This document shows, one piece after another, positions 33,089-45,533 of a DNA stretch of 64,000 nucleotides (its first letter is position 1; each line of letters begins with the position of its first letter). Position numbers and translations under genes: made by a program. Origin of the DNA: Phlebotomus papatasi (taxonomy: Eukaryota > Arthropoda > Insecta > Diptera > Psychodidae); contig NC_077224.1 of assembly GCF_024763615.1 (NCBI RefSeq), positions 22,537,078-22,601,077 on the forward strand, in the 5' to 3' direction. The notes under the pieces are model-generated. The model ran no database searches. It was not told the origin of the DNA and was given only the letters and a program-made list of their open reading frames with translations.

Positions 33089-35501
33089 GAATTGAGAAGA
33101 CGCTATTGAACACACGTCTTAGCGGTTACGGGATTTAAATTCTCAATACTAAATTCTTCTAAACATTATTGATTTACATAGTGTAACTATTAAAGAAAAT
33201 AATTTATCTCTCAGAATTCAAATCGAGATAGAAATTGAAGATAAATATTACCAAAATGACCAAAATAGACGTCATGTCAAACTTTTCATGGATATCTTGG
33301 TGTACAAACATTGCCTTAGAACAGAAAAATGTACACTGAGCTCTCCGAGTCGGCTAATTGGGACTGAAAATGACAGATAAAACCCAGCCGAGAAGGAGCA
33401 TTTTTTGACTTTCTGTTGTGTTTGACAGCTGTCATTCGATTACCTAGTGAGTCAAATATCGCAAAGCCATGTGCATTTATTTCTCTGTAGGGATATTTTT
33501 CACAGGTTACTGAAAGACTCTTCCTGGCAGCAAGGATATTAATTACGCAGAAATAAATCATCAAAAATCACCTAATATGCGTATCTTATGTCATACAATA
33601 GTCCCTAATGGGTTATCACGAAGTTTTAATATGGCGATCAGTCATAAAGTGTCTATCATAATGTTTTCAGATATTTATAAAATAGAAATAATTAATAATT
33701 CAGCTAAGAATATGCATACCGTTCCTCGTATTTTATTAATAACTTGCTGCAACGTTTTTATAATATAATAAATATTTCTCTGAGTACTCTTCCGACCTTG
33801 GAAAAACATCCACACATATAATATGCTGTGTGTCAAATACATGAAGTAATTTTTTTTTTAAGAATTTCAAGAATAGCACCTTTCGTCACTTGTTGATTAA
33901 TGTTGCGCGTGCTGATGGTAGTTTTTCCGAGTGTAAAGTTTATTTGAAAAAAGTTGTTAGCGGTTAATAAGTGGGATGTGGCGGGAGGTGCGGGAAAAGT
34001 GTGATTGCGTGCCTTTTGCTAAATTGTGGTTTTGGACGTAAATCAATTTAAATTATGTGTGTACGCTGGAGATTAGTGTACGGCGGCATTTCAGATGCCA
34101 TCATCCTCATTCGCCCCAACTCGCCATGCTCATTACATTGAGTGATAGTGCACACCATAGTGCTACTTTTCACATTAATGACCGACTACAGAGCTCTGTG
34201 TAGTCAATGCCTGGCGAGAGTTCCTCCATGTAATAAAATTCTATGGATACACGCAATTTTTCATCCAGTTTCCCATACTCTTTCTATGTTCGGCCTTTTT
34301 GTAAGAGGGAATTGTGTACAATTTTTGTGTGTACAGTGAGAACATGGGATAGAGAGAGTATTTACCACGTCAGATATTTTTCAACATGCAATCAACCGAA
34401 GCGAATGTGTATACGCGCTATATACATTAAAGAAGTGAGAGAGAAGTGTTGGAAAATGAATAAATGACATGCCATGTTATCCTGTCAGTAATAAGCCATT
34501 AATCATTTCATAAGCGACAGTTTGACAGAATGATCACAATAAAAATGCTACTGATATACGTGTAGCCCGTCATACTTTCTGACAAACCGGATACGTTTTA
34601 ATTACAGGGTGACAATGGGGATTTTTTTTCCATTTTGCCATTTACTCACCCTTTGTAGAAGAGAAAAATACGCCCTTCTGTGTTATAGACCATCATGAAA
34701 CTTTTTCCGTAATCCCTTTTGACAGTTTAGAGCTTTTTTTGGGTCAAAAAGAGTGACAGATGAAAATGTTTTTTGCAGCGAGAGTTTAGGACGCTTAAGT
34801 TTCAATGAAAGTTCGAAAATTGCATTTATACATATTCAAGATGAAAGTAAATAGTTGTTATATCGATGGGAATCCAGAAATCGTCGGAAAGTGCAAATCA
34901 TTTAGGGAAAATGCATCAACTTTTTTAATGCGAATCACAAAAGACCCAAGAATAAAAGAAAAATATTGTAAATGTATTGTTGCCAAAATAGAGAAAATGT
35001 TTAATTTATTACTGAAATATTAACATTCTCTACTTATTCCCGGTCCAAGCAATCCTGACCAAATTGACGGAATCTCTCAGAGAAAAACATAAAGACTTGA
35101 CCTGACCACTGATAAAGACACAGATACTGAGCCGAAAGCTCTGAAAAAAGTTACATTTTCCTTGAAAAATTTGTATTTTCATTCAATTTCCGAATATTCT
35201 GGAAAAAGCCTTGAAAGAGTTCCAGAAAGGCAAGAAACTTTGAAAAATTTTTGTTCAAAATTGCACATAAATCCAATGTCTATATTTTTAATTATTTTTG
35301 AATGAGTTATGGTACTATTCCAATGTTTAGCGGAACTGTTCCAATGAATAGCGATGTACTAAAGCAAATGTTCAGGTGAAAGATTTCCGGATTTCTCAGT
35401 TTTTCGTTTTTCATTGAATTAGCATCATTAAGTATTATTTTAAAGAAACCAGGAGTGATAAACTACCCTCAAGGTTCAAACAATACTCATAAAAAGGCAC
35501 T
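33089..35501. other. Unique stretch, no gene recognised
   Basis: 33800-34500 is repeat-free mixed sequence that may be conserved. 34800-35020 has a 72-codon plus-strand frame that is lysine-rich without domain. 35040-35500 is AT-rich. No TIR pair was recognised. Confidence 0.4.
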
Positions 35502-35742
35502 TAAGGTAAGTGTACCAAATTCCGAACACCTTGCAATTCCGGCCACATTTTTTGTTCCTCAAATTTCCACGAATTTTCAGTATTCGCATACTCAAGAGAT
35601 TATGATTACGCAATGAAAAAAAAAACAAAAATAACAAAAAATATCGCTTCGACGAGCAAAATGATCTGAAGGAGGCATTGGAAGAATTCCGGAACGGCAA
35701 GGAACCATGAGAATGAATGTGGCCGGCTGGGTTGTGGCTTTA

Positions 35743-35815
35743 CATAGTAAAAAATATGTAAAACTGTAAAAAATATGTAAAAATGTAAAAAATATATAAA
35801 ATGTAAAAAAGGAAA
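35743..35815. repeat. ATGTAAAAAAT short tandem array
   Basis: Five variants of ATGTAAAAAAT with a 13-20-bp period, in the left subterminal region of the hAT-type element; the complement recurs at its right end (37190-37250). Confidence 0.75.
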
Positions 35816-36729
35816 ATTAAGCATTTTTAAATCTTTTAAACATTTCCTGTAAGCAATATCAATATTGATATTGCTTATGAAATATATCAAGAAAGCATTC
35901 TTGGGAAAGCCGTGAACAAAATTTTGTTATGAAAACCTTTTGATGTGAAGTAAGTCAACGATTTTGTACACATAAAACATACTCTCTGTGGTAAAATAAT
36001 ACGTTACTTATTTTCTAATTAATCGTTCTTATTCCACAGATAGGTATTTCAGAATATTGTCTGTAGTAAATCCTCAACATGTTAATTTTTTACCCTTAAC
36101 GTAAATTAATATTATTAGTAAACATGAAAAACAATAAGACATAAAAATACAATTTTTTCCACTATTCGCAAATAGGGAAATAGTATGACTTGATCAATCA
36201 ATTTTTTAAATATAAAAAAAATATTTTTTAATAATGTCTTATAGTATTATAATAGACTTTGATATAACGACACGTAAAAGAATTTGCGATTTAGTGTATT
36301 TGAAACATTCGCAATAATTGCAATGTAAATATAATACGGTGATATATTGCCTACATTATTGATTATCACTTATTCAGAAAAGTCAAACTAAAAGAAAGTG
36401 CTTCAAATTGAATAGTTGATCAAGAATTATTTAGCTGTTTTTGTGTATTGAAAAAGCCAATCAAAACTCCAGGAGGGCAGGAAAAATTAAGGACTTTGTG
36501 GTTAAAATTGGTAAGAGGTTAAAATTGTAAATAAAGAACGCGCACAGATGCAGCACAAAACGGTTAAAATTGAACATAAAATCCACACAGCTTTCGAATG
36601 AAACTTTTAGCAATTTAGGTCGTTTTTACTCAGATTCTGTGCAGATTTTATTAAAAATCGATATAATATCATAATTTCTGTGTGAATTTTTGTTTAATAC
36701 GTTAGTCTCATTTTAATAAATAAAGCACA

Positions 36730-36837
36730 ATGGTTAGCAAGGAGGCACTGATCCTCTTCATGAACATTGTTTTCTGGAATGTGATGTCTTGGACAAGGTA
36801 TATAGCAAAATCCCTAAAAAAAAATTATCGTTATTAA
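36730..36837 (+). other. Short open frame, possible captured exon
   Basis: An ATG at 36730 opens MVSKEALILFMNIVFWNVMS, with a hydrophobic run, then WTRYIAKSLKKNYRY and a stop at 36835-36837. After codon 22 the DNA reads ACAAG|GTATAT, a plausible splice donor at 36797/36798. The hydrophobic run with FMN-x-VFW loosely recalls the first membrane segment of tetraspanins. That resemblance is weak and could be chance. It lies inside the hAT-type element, so if real it would be a captured host exon or a signal-peptide exon. Confidence 0.15.
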
Positions 36838-37495
36838 AAGAGCAGGAAATAAATTATAATTTCAATGATTTTTACAATATTGATGATTAGCAGAAACCAC
36901 AGAACATTTGGAAAACTCCCTGAGCATGTAGATATAGAAGTTCGAAAATTATTAATCGTTTAGATGGTTACTATTATATTGGTTCAGCCGGGTAGTAGAA
37001 AATTTGAATTGGGATTTCCAGTAAATTTCCTCATGCATTTTAAGCGACAAGCTTTACAGCAAAAAGCCGCAAAATATTTTACAGATTACAGCGAAAACCT
37101 TAATTGAGTAAAAAAAATAGAAAAAAATGGAACTTGAAATTTGATGGATATCAATCAATTTTACATTTTTTGCATTTTAACTTTACATGTCAAAAATGTA
37201 GCACATGTTAAAGGCATTTTTCACTATGTAAAAAGTGATGTAAAATGTAAAAAATTCGCCCAACCTTAGTGGCCGGAATAGGCCACCAATGCTATGTCTA
37301 CATTTTTATTCATTTTAAAATGTATTAAGAATGATCTTAGAGAAAATAAAAATGATAAACTGACGAGAAGGCTCCAACCAACAACACTTATAATAAAGTA
37401 ACAGAAAATTCAATTTGTATTAAAAATATTACATATCAAACTTGAGACTTTGGCGCTTGCATGCAACTATGTCGAAATTTGGCACACTTACCCTA

Positions 37496-39216
37496 CAAAA
37501 GGATAATTTGTATTAAAACTATGACACTTCAAACTCAGAATATTCATATGTTTATGTGGAACCTGTTCCGGATTTCGCACAGTTCCCCTATACGATAATA
37601 AATTATAAAATTAAGCATTTTTATTTCTAAATTGATCTTTTATTTTGTCAGTTTTTTTAAAGTCTTTATAGAAAATCTTAAAATATTAAAATACTTCTTC
37701 AGAACGTTCAGAAATTTTGTAAAAGGAGGTCCTCACGATATTCACTTCCTCAAAGCACTAAAACACATGCCCAGCAGTTAAAATCCAATCGAATGGAATT
37801 GCCAAAATAGCACTTTTTGGTCAAAGTGGTATGATTCCAGACTTTTCACATATCACCTAACTCAGTTCCTGATTTTCTTCCCTTCCCAAAGAAAATTAAC
37901 ATAAAGGAAAACCCAAAATATTCGCAAAGTCAGCACTATTTTTTGGAAAAAAGAAAATAAACAGGGTGAGAAAATGGGAGGTAAAATGCAAACAAAATTT
38001 ACCATGGTAAAAGCACATTTTCTCAAGAGTTGTTCCTCTATCTGGCTTCCCCATAAAGATCCAAATTTACATATTGAACGCATATTTTAAATTTAATTGC
38101 TATGTAAATGTGCAAAGTAGGATCTTCCAAGTGAAATCCCTCATCTTTGTTCCTAAAATCACTGTGCTTGAGCCCAAAACATTGCGGGTGGTCTCTGGGC
38201 TTAATGAACTCACGTGGCAGGTGGGTGGGTATAAATTGCGGTAGACTAAAAAGAGAGGGCTTCAATTAATGCCTAAAATATGATCATGTTTCATTTGGTG
38301 AATTTTTGCAAATGTCATGAAGTGAATGTCAATGAAATTTGCAACAACTGCTGTGGCTTCTTTTTTTTCTTTGTGGTCTGTCGGACTTACTTGTGGGCAT
38401 ATAAATCATCAGGGAGAGGGATAAAAGTTGAATTTCTTGTTCATAAAAGTATTCATGTTTAATTAGCTTATGTCAGAAGATGAATTGATTGAAGTGTTTT
38501 ATATACAGAGAATGTCTCGTTTGTACGTCTTAACTCTTGGTTGCCTTTCATAAAAGGGATTAGGCTTTATGCTGTATATGAAATTTCATGTTGATTTCCC
38601 TTCTGATTTATGATGCACAATGATTTTGTACCATTAATACCACAATCATGGGAGAATGTTCTTTGTCCTCCTTATACCATTGAAAATGTCTCATGCAATT
38701 TTGAGTGTTGAAATTGCATAAATTGAGAATGGGACGAAAGGACGGATGGGATGGATTAATAATTTTGTTTATTTGAGAACTCACATGTCCACAATTTCAA
38801 TTTAATCGCCTTATGAATGTGTCTTTTGACATAGCTTTTGCCGGTATTCAATTCAGATTGTCTTTTAATCTTCCAACGTTTCAACAGAAAGGATACTATC
38901 ATTAAGGCAATTTTGTAAATACGGTAACGGTTTTATTGAGTGTGAAGAACATGATCTACAAATTCTGAAACATTGTATAATATAGTTTCCTTCCGCCTTT
39001 TATTGCTCAAAATCAAAGGAAGATCAATATAAAAGCGTCTTCACAGATTTCTTTTATTTTTGGATATATTTTAGAAGTAGCTGAGGTACCATCCTGTCCA
39101 TACAAGTTGCACCACTCTATATGATTTGTTTTTAAACTGATTTCTGTAAATTTAGATTAATTGAAAAAATCTTGAAATTTTCAATTAGGCTGTGTTGTCA
39201 ATCGCTAGAGTTCTCG
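37496..39216. other. Unique island
   Basis: 37860-38900 is repeat-free, with stretches of moderate G+C and polar-to-hydrophobic short frames on both strands (37862-38265 minus, 38280-38462 plus) that show no domain. Candidate conserved non-coding DNA; no gene recognised. Confidence 0.4.
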
Positions 39217-39218
39217 TA

Positions 39219-39704
39219 GGGTAAGTGTGCAAAATTTCGGCCAGTTTTATAATTCGGCCACTTTGATTGTAATTTCGGCGAACAATTAAATGAATTACAA
39301 TTATGGATTTAATCTTCGAATAGTCAATCAATTTACTTTTCTTTTAAATATTTATTCATTTTAGAATGTATTTACAAAAAATCGTTAAATTTTAGGTATA
39401 ATTTGAATTTAAATTGCGTTGTCATAACTCAGTGTGGAAAGTGTCTTACAAAAAATGTGACAGATCGATTGTGTTTCTAACAGTCTTACGATTTGTGGTG
39501 AAGTGCAAGAGGTTTTCCTTCGGTGTTTTTCATGAAAATTGATTAGTTTTCATTAAAGATTGTTTCTGTTTGTGTTAATAGTGAATCAATCTTTAAATTT
39601 CGGGTAAAATTTGCCAGCTGGATCCTGTATTTGGCGTAGAGAAGTAGATACTTTGTGAGCGTCTGAGATAATGTTGCCTATTCCGGCAACAGCTTTCGCT
39701 TTCC
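39219..39704. mobile_element. Family A2 MITE, uninterrupted copy
   Basis: TA at 39217-39218 and 39705-39706 flanks a 486-bp element. The left end GGGTAAGTGTGCAAAATTTC and the right end (reverse complement GGAAAGCGAAAGCTGTTGCC) match the ends of the nested copy at 5947-6854. This copy lacks the family C insertion and shows the empty target near 39448-39458. Confidence 0.85.
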
Positions 39705-39706
39705 TA

Positions 39707-39964
39707 AAGGAGAATGGTCAAATCCGGTCCCGGAATCGCTACGAACGGGACCTAAGTCAATGGATAGACATTGGTATAGGTAACAACTTTTATTCTGGGA
39801 CCAATGTTCAAAACTATGGAGGAAAAATTCTAGAGCATAAAAACTAATTTCTTAGAAGGAAGAATGATCAAAAGTATATATGGGCACCGATTCATTTTTA
39901 TCCAGAGATGAGAGTAGGCGCATTTTGTAGATACTGGTATAAGATTTAAAAAATTTTCGGGACC
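39707..39964. other. Short spacer, nothing recognised
   Basis: Mixed sequence with a GGTCCCGG/CGGGACC inverted word around 39726-39754. No feature assigned. Confidence 0.35.
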
Positions 39965-40978
39965 CAGGACGATAAACGCTGCGAGTCCTTATAAAAAAAG
40001 CCCCTATCTTTCCGATAAATCACTATTTTGACAATAAATTACGCAAAAACTGCTAAAGCGATCTTGATGAAATTCGGTATAGGGTCAGTGTATTACTTAA
40101 ACTTTTAATCCATGAATACCACCCCTCCCCCCATCCTCCATTCTGATAGCCCCCATACAAAATGAGAGCATTTTACTTTATAACTCCTTTCTGAGAAGAG
40201 GCATTTTCAACAATCCTCATGAACTTTTTGATTGAGCTTGATTGAATGAAAAAAATTAATAAGTAATAATGTTAACAATAATTTTCCAGATTCTTTATAT
40301 TTTATTTTTCGCCTCATTAAGATCTGTTGGTACTTGAAAAAAATAGAAACATATCCTCACTGTATAATGCTAATTGGCATTAGTGGTATTTTTTTGATAT
40401 TGTAATCAAGGTTTTGGAATTGCTTCTCGATTTATTGTCTACAGATGTTGTACTAATATGCAATTCAGTGGATTAATAACAATTTGTGCGAAGGAATTCT
40501 TTCTATATTGGGACTATCAGACAGGTGGGCGTTGGGGTGGTATGCTAGTTAAAGAGTCTTCCTTAAACTTTAATCCCATGTCGAATTTCAGCTTTTTACC
40601 TCCTCTCAGAAAGGAATTATAAGGTAAAATGCTCTCATTTTGTATGAGGGCTACCAGAAGGGATGATGGAAGAAAGGTTTGGTATGTATAGTTAAAAAGT
40701 TTTCTTTAAACCTTGTTCGCGTGCCGTATTTCAGCATTGTACCTCTTATCAGAAAGAAGTCGTAAGATAAAATGGCCTCCTTTTGTATGGGGGCTACAAG
40801 AATGGAGGGTCGGGGGAGGGCGTGATATGCATGAATAAAAATTTTAAGTAATACACTGATCCTATACCGAATTTCATAAAGATCGCTTTAGTCGTTCTTG
40901 AGTAATTCGTTGTCAAAACAACGATATTTCGGAAGGATAAAGGCTTTTTTACAAGGACTCCCAGCGTTTATCGTCCTG
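39965..40978. mobile_element. 1.0-kb foldback element (family W)
   Basis: Left arm starts CAGGACGATAAACGCTGCGA; right arm ends with CAGCGTTTATCGTCCTG, its complement. Arms pair for about 240 bp (ATACCGAATTTCATAAAGAT at right matches ATCTTGATGAAATTCGGTAT at left). The right arm contains two extra degenerate copies of a ~140-bp unit (about 40515-40665 and 40666-40800) with the word CATTTTGTATGAGGGCTAC. It interrupts or abuts a family A fragment at 40979. Confidence 0.7.
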
Positions 40979-41105
40979 CTTCGACGAGCATGATGATCTG
41001 GAAAATGCATTGGAAGAATTCTGGAAGGGCAAGAAACTATGAGAATGAAGGTGGCCGGAATAGGACACCAATTTTTATTCCTTTTAAAAAGTATTAAGAA
41101 TGATT
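40979..41105. repeat. Family A fragment
   Basis: CTTCGACGAGCATGATGATC through GAAGGTGGCCGGAATAGGAC matches the family A copy on either side of its hAT-type insertion, and shows GGTGGCCGG only once. Confidence 0.75.
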
Positions 41106-41317
41106 TAATTTTTTTTAATTTTTTTTTTTTTTGGAAAATATTCGAAACATAGAAGTGTTCTTTTTTGCCATTTTTTACATTATTCATTGATGATAGTTTG
41201 GAAATTTAGGAAAAACTGTTTAATGAATCTTTTAAGTAGAGGAATGTGCACTTTGAACTCTGAACAACTCTTTTTTTCAATATGTTTTTAATGAATTTGT
41301 CTCATTATAATATTGTA

Positions 41318-42220
41318 CTCCCTCCGTTCCGAAATAAGTCGTACGTTTGGGAAAAATTCTTGTTCCGAAATAAGTCATACGTTTGGAAAAAATTGGGATT
41401 AAGGGAAAGTATGGTGGTAAAGGTTTTGTGTATCAACAATTTTCTCTTGTAAGGAACTATTGCTAATGTTCAGAACTAAAATTGGGGTCCACTCTTAATG
41501 GTATGTTGAGGAACGAATGTCTTAAAAATGCCTTATTTTTGGCGTTTTATTTTTAATCTAAATTAAGTGCAAATGGTGATAGAGACTTGGGACCTTCGGG
41601 GGACCCCCCCATAAGTTGACCCTGGGACCATTAATATGTCCTTTATTTTGCCCCCACCCCTCCCCTTTCCCTACAAAATCATGTTTTTTGGTATTGCTCG
41701 CAAACACGTCGTGCGATTTCTTTTTTTCAATTCTGGATATGTTTTAGAGAAACATATAAATTGTTCCAGGGTCAACTTATGGGGGGGGTCCTCTGAAGGT
41801 CCCAAGTCCCTATCTCTCACCATTTGACATCCAGATATTCGAACACGTAAAGAAAATGATGTTCTTTTTATTGCTGATTCTGCAAAATTTGAGATATAAA
41901 AAATGTGATATCGGTAGTAACTGTTGAGTTCTACTTGTGCATACTAAAAATTTAGAACAAATTCTAGTCTGTAATGTTAATCACAGTCCATCTTGTAGTA
42001 ATTAACTATCTACCGGAGCTCTTTGAAAAAACGCGAAAAATGGACAACTTCAACATATCGATTCCTCAACGTACCATCGTGATAGGATCCCCATATTATC
42101 CCTGAACATGGAGGATAGTTCATACTTAAGATATTTACAAATAACAAAAACATTCTCTGAAACCATTCCTTAATCCCTAATTTTTCGCCAAACGTACGAC
42201 TTATTTCGGAACGGAGGGAG
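41318..42220. mobile_element. 903-bp MITE with Stowaway-type ends
   Basis: The first 33 bases, beginning CTCCCTCCGTTCCGAAATAA, recur exactly in inverted orientation at 42188-42220, flanked by TA (41316-41317, 42221-42222). CTCCCTCCGT with a TA duplication is the hallmark of Stowaway/mariner-like MITEs best known from plants. A second copy of CCGAAATAAGTC follows the left end. It carries a nested inverted-repeat block (41566-41827) and no coding frame. Confidence 0.9.
41566..41827. repeat. Inverted-repeat block inside the Stowaway-type MITE
   Basis: TGATAGAGACTTGGGACCTT and GGGGGACCCCCCCATAAGTT on the left pair with AACTTATGGGGGGGGTCCTC and AAGGTCCCAAGTCCCTATCT on the right, with arms of about 62 bp. 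The outer word resembles the family J signature (TATCTCTTACCGTTTGAC), so it may be an inverted pair of J ends. Confidence 0.7.
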
Positions 42221-42351
42221 TATTTTAATAGCTAGTCCATTGCCTGAAATTTCTGTAATAGGACCATGGGTCATATCCATAAAATAACATATAAAAAAAA
42301 TCAGTTGTCCGAAGCTTGAGTCATCCGTAGGTATAGCGCTTTTTCCCATTA

Positions 42352-44549
42352 ATAAACATAAAGAAATTATAGTATCAATTGACTTTGATCAATATAATGA
42401 ATACAGAGAATTTTGGTAAATTTTGATATTTGACAGAAGCATAAGTGCAATGTTCACATTTTATGTTAATCGAGTTATGTTCATAAAATAATAATACTAA
42501 AATATTTTCATTTTAATTACAAGTGCTTCGGCCAAAAATCGATAAATGGCAGGATATGATGAAATTTCTCTCTAAAATGCAAATTGTATTAATAAAAGTC
42601 AAATGTAATATGGGAAATATTAATTGTTATGAGTCTTTGTGATGAATTTATATGAATATTTTAAATGCTAAACTATCGTTAGTGTGTTCAGCTGGGTGCA
42701 AAAACCATTCTTATGGGTGGACGAAAGCTGGGGATGTTGAGCTCATATATAATTTGATACATGGTTTATTCATGTATGAGAAAATAATATGGTGAGTTGT
42801 CGCAAAGTGGTCACATTCATTTGTGTAGTCAGTGTTTCTCATTTGCCACCACATGATATGACCACAAATATGCTTCTCATGTTCACGACAGATTTTATTC
42901 TTCCCCTAAAATGCTTTACATTGAAATATGAATTACAATTTAAAGTGTGTCATTTCACAATTTTGCTGATGTAATGGAAAATTTTCTGTTCAGTATAGTC
43001 CATAAAGAAAAGTTTGATTGAAATAGTGAGAAAAAGGGGTAGTTTTCGAAGGACAGAAGTTACAGTTTGCCTATTTAAAATAAATGTTAGAATCATTTTC
43101 AAGCAAGAGTAAAAACTGTGATAAGCCCAGATAAGCTTATGGTAGATGAGATTCTTTACAGGTGACCTCGAAATGCGTGCAAATCGGATTGTGAGTTAAA
43201 TTTTGGGGGTAATGGCTCCGGCTCCGGAAAGATTTCCAAAACTCCAAAACCTTCAAATTCTGGCGATTACAATCAGAGATATGATCATTGAAAACTTAAA
43301 TTTTTGACTCCTTATAATTAGGATCAAGGGGATCAGGGGCACTTAAATTGTTTCTTTTTATTTAATTTTATCGTCGACCCAGCTATAACATACTAAAATT
43401 TAAGATCGATCGATGCCATTGTTATATTGAGAAATTGCCAGTTATTGAGAAAACAAAATTTGGGGGTGTTCCAAAATGGTGAAAGGGGGATGGATCTGAA
43501 ATCAAGTTCTAGTCACCTATCGACATTTAACCCTTGCCGAAAACCGCTTGTCTATATCTCTTCCTGTTCTCTCTCTAAAAGCGGTAATACGAACGAAACG
43601 GACGGAACGTCACGAAAATCGATGTTTGGTGCATATGATATTCGTAATCTAAGAGTGTGAAAACATGTTTATCCAAAATTTGGGGCCGATCTGACGAGGT
43701 CGGATTTCACCTCGGACCACAGAAGCTGAGATTTTAAGAATCACAGCTTTTTACATACTTTTACAATTTTCACGGGAATTTTCCTCATATTCACCCGTCA
43801 CGTCACCTCCAATTTTTGCTAAACCAGAAAACTTCTGTATCGTAATCACGTAGATTAAATAATATTTAATGCCAGAAATATCAAAGGCTGTTTCCAGCAG
43901 TGATGCAAGAAATAATGTGCAAAATATCACTGTCAAAATGTGACAGGTCAGAAAAGTGCGCTGCAAAAATAATGATACAAAATATGAGACACTCTGAGAA
44001 AAATGCGAGATAAAACGGTTGTGAAGAAAATGAAAGGGTGAATGAAATAATCACGCTGAAAATTGCTGATGATGGATATTATTATTCACACACATGTTAA
44101 TTCCGATTTTACTTAATTCTTCAACCAAAGACCCATTTACATCCAACCAACGAGAAGTACAAAAAAGATACTTTTAGCCGACAAGTTGTGGAGTGATTCT
44201 GAATCCTTCTGACATAAGAGGATTATTTTGTATCGTGCACATTCTCTGAGGGTTTATTAAAAAAAATACTCTGGATGGGATGATTTTCAGACACATGTTA
44301 AATGTTGATGACCACTTCTGTGGTATTTTTGTCTTGGCCGTTTTTTTGTCAGAGGCTTACATCAAGCATTCTCAGATATATAATAAGTCTCTTCCTGTTG
44401 TTAAATTTATCTTGAAATTCTAAGTTTGAAAAAACAATAGTACTTAAGAATCTTGCAAAATAATGTATACCAAGGCTTCAATTTTTTACCATATGTAACT
44501 CGTAATAACCCTCTGAAAACTCATAAAGGTTAGAAAGATTTGAAAAACG
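42352..44549. other. Stretch with no recognised gene
   Basis: 42600-43000 and 44000-44350 are repeat-free islands. 43170-43745 is a GC-richer block with a 77-codon plus-strand frame (43427-43660) and words recalling family J; it may be part of an old repeat. No domain recognised. Confidence 0.35.
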
Positions 44550-44551
44550 TA

Positions 44552-44758
44552 GGGGGAAGTGGAGCACCTTTGAAAGTGGGGAAAATGAAGATTTTTCACC
44601 TACTTTTAAATAAAATTGAGCCTTATTGTGATAAAATTTAGCTTCACAAACAGATTGAGAAACTAAATGACATTGTGATATGGCTCACTTCTACTTAAAC
44701 ATAGAAGAAAAATCCCAATTCCAAAGGTGCCCCACTTTCAAAAGTGGCCCACTTCCCC
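44552..44758. mobile_element. 207-bp MITE with GTGGGGCACC-type ends
   Basis: Left end GGGGGAAGTGGAGCACCTTT; right end in reverse complement GGGGAAGTGGGCCACTTTTG followed by GTGGGGCACCTTTGG. TA precedes the left end (44550-44551) and ATA follows the right. A fragment of the same end lies at 51413-51450. Confidence 0.65.
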
Positions 44759-44988
44759 ATATACAGGAAATAAATATAAAATAAATAATTGAAGATACGT
44801 ATATACGAATAGAATATATTCCAAATTTTTGCCTTCTATTTTTTTACAGGAGAATTTTTAACACACTTTTTCTGAAATTAATGCATTAGCGAGCGTTTTT
44901 TCTTATGATAAAGCAAATTAGATTTTTCTTGCAATAGTCAGTCCCATGTTTCTTGGAATGAAATGCACTGAACTTTATAAGATATTTA

Positions 44989-45140
44989 GGGGAGACCGGG
45001 GCAGAATTAGCCAGCTAATGAAATTTTTCATTGCGTATAATAATTTGCAGAAAAAAATGTGTGTGTCATTTTTGTTTGACTGATAAAATATTCCAATGAG
45101 TAAGAAGGGATTTATTCACTTCTAATAAATAATGGTTTCC
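44989..45140. mobile_element. Family F fragment, left end only
   Basis: GGGGAGACCGGGGCAGAATT after TA (44987-44988) matches the start of family F. The copy breaks off where the family D2 fragment begins. Confidence 0.6.
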
Positions 45141-45480
45141 TCGACACGGTCAAATAAATCAGCATTTGTCGTAACTTCATTTTTGCGATTTTAAGATATA
45201 TACATATTCGGAATCGACATAATTTTGTTTATTAAACGCATTTGAGAAAAACATAAGCCCAATAAAAATTATTTTAAATAAAAATTATCGTAAGTGCCCT
45301 GAATTAATAAAAATTTATCAGAATTTGTCGTAACTTCCATTTTTTAGCGAAGTTACGACAAATTTCCATACAAAATATTCTCTAATCACCATTTGCCGTA
45401 ACTTCTTTTGCTGACTTGCGTGGCTTGTAATTTGCACCAAAATTGTAATATTTCCTAAGCAAATGTTCAAATACTTTTCC
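45141..45480. mobile_element. Family D2 fragment, left part
   Basis: From AAATCAGCATTTGTCGTAAC through GGAATCGACATAATTTTG, GAAGTTACGACAAATTTCC and GTGGCTTGTAATTTGCA it matches the left 340 bp of the element at 10723-11631 with about one change in ten. The right part is missing. Confidence 0.8.
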
Positions 45481-45533
45481 AAATACACAAAGACAGTACA
45501 AATAATAAAGAGAGGTAATCCAGATGCTTTTCA

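Larger units (their letters stand above)
35727..37268. mobile_element. 1.54-kb hAT-type insertion, 8-bp duplication
   Basis: An exact 8-bp direct repeat GTGGCCGG flanks it (35719-35726, 37269-37276). The related copy at 40979-41105 has the word once. The left end CTGGGTTGTGGC and the reverse-complement right end TAAGGTTGGGCGAA resemble hAT termini (C/TAGGGTTGGGC type). Both subterminal regions carry repeats of TTTACAT/ATGTAAA. An 8-bp duplication with such ends is diagnostic of the hAT superfamily. No transposase was recognised, so it is non-autonomous or decayed. Confidence 0.75.
35504..37493. mobile_element. Family A MITE split by a hAT-type element
   Basis: Reverse-oriented copy: left end AGGTAAGTGTACCAAATTCC and right end (reverse complement GGGTAAGTGTGCCAAATTTC), with TA at 35502-35503 and 37494-37495. 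Without the nested element and one 8-bp duplication it is about 440 bp, like the other copies. Confidence 0.85.
41239..42349. mobile_element. Family M MITE split by a Stowaway-type element
   Basis: The right segment CAGTTGTCCGAAGCTTGAGT and the left segment ending CATTATAATATTG match 8432-8649. Ends are somewhat decayed, with TA at 41237-41238 and a probable TA near 42350. Without the nested element about 208 bp remain, close to the 218-bp intact copy. Confidence 0.75.

Noticed and set aside
35104..35150. Second hammerhead-like motif (CTGATAAAG ... CCGAAAGCTC)
   Set aside because: Helix II does not pair and no flanking duplication or element boundary was found.
43427..43745. Retrotransposon 5' region
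   Set aside because: G+C rises and some words recall family J, but no boundaries, coding frame or second clear copy could be found.
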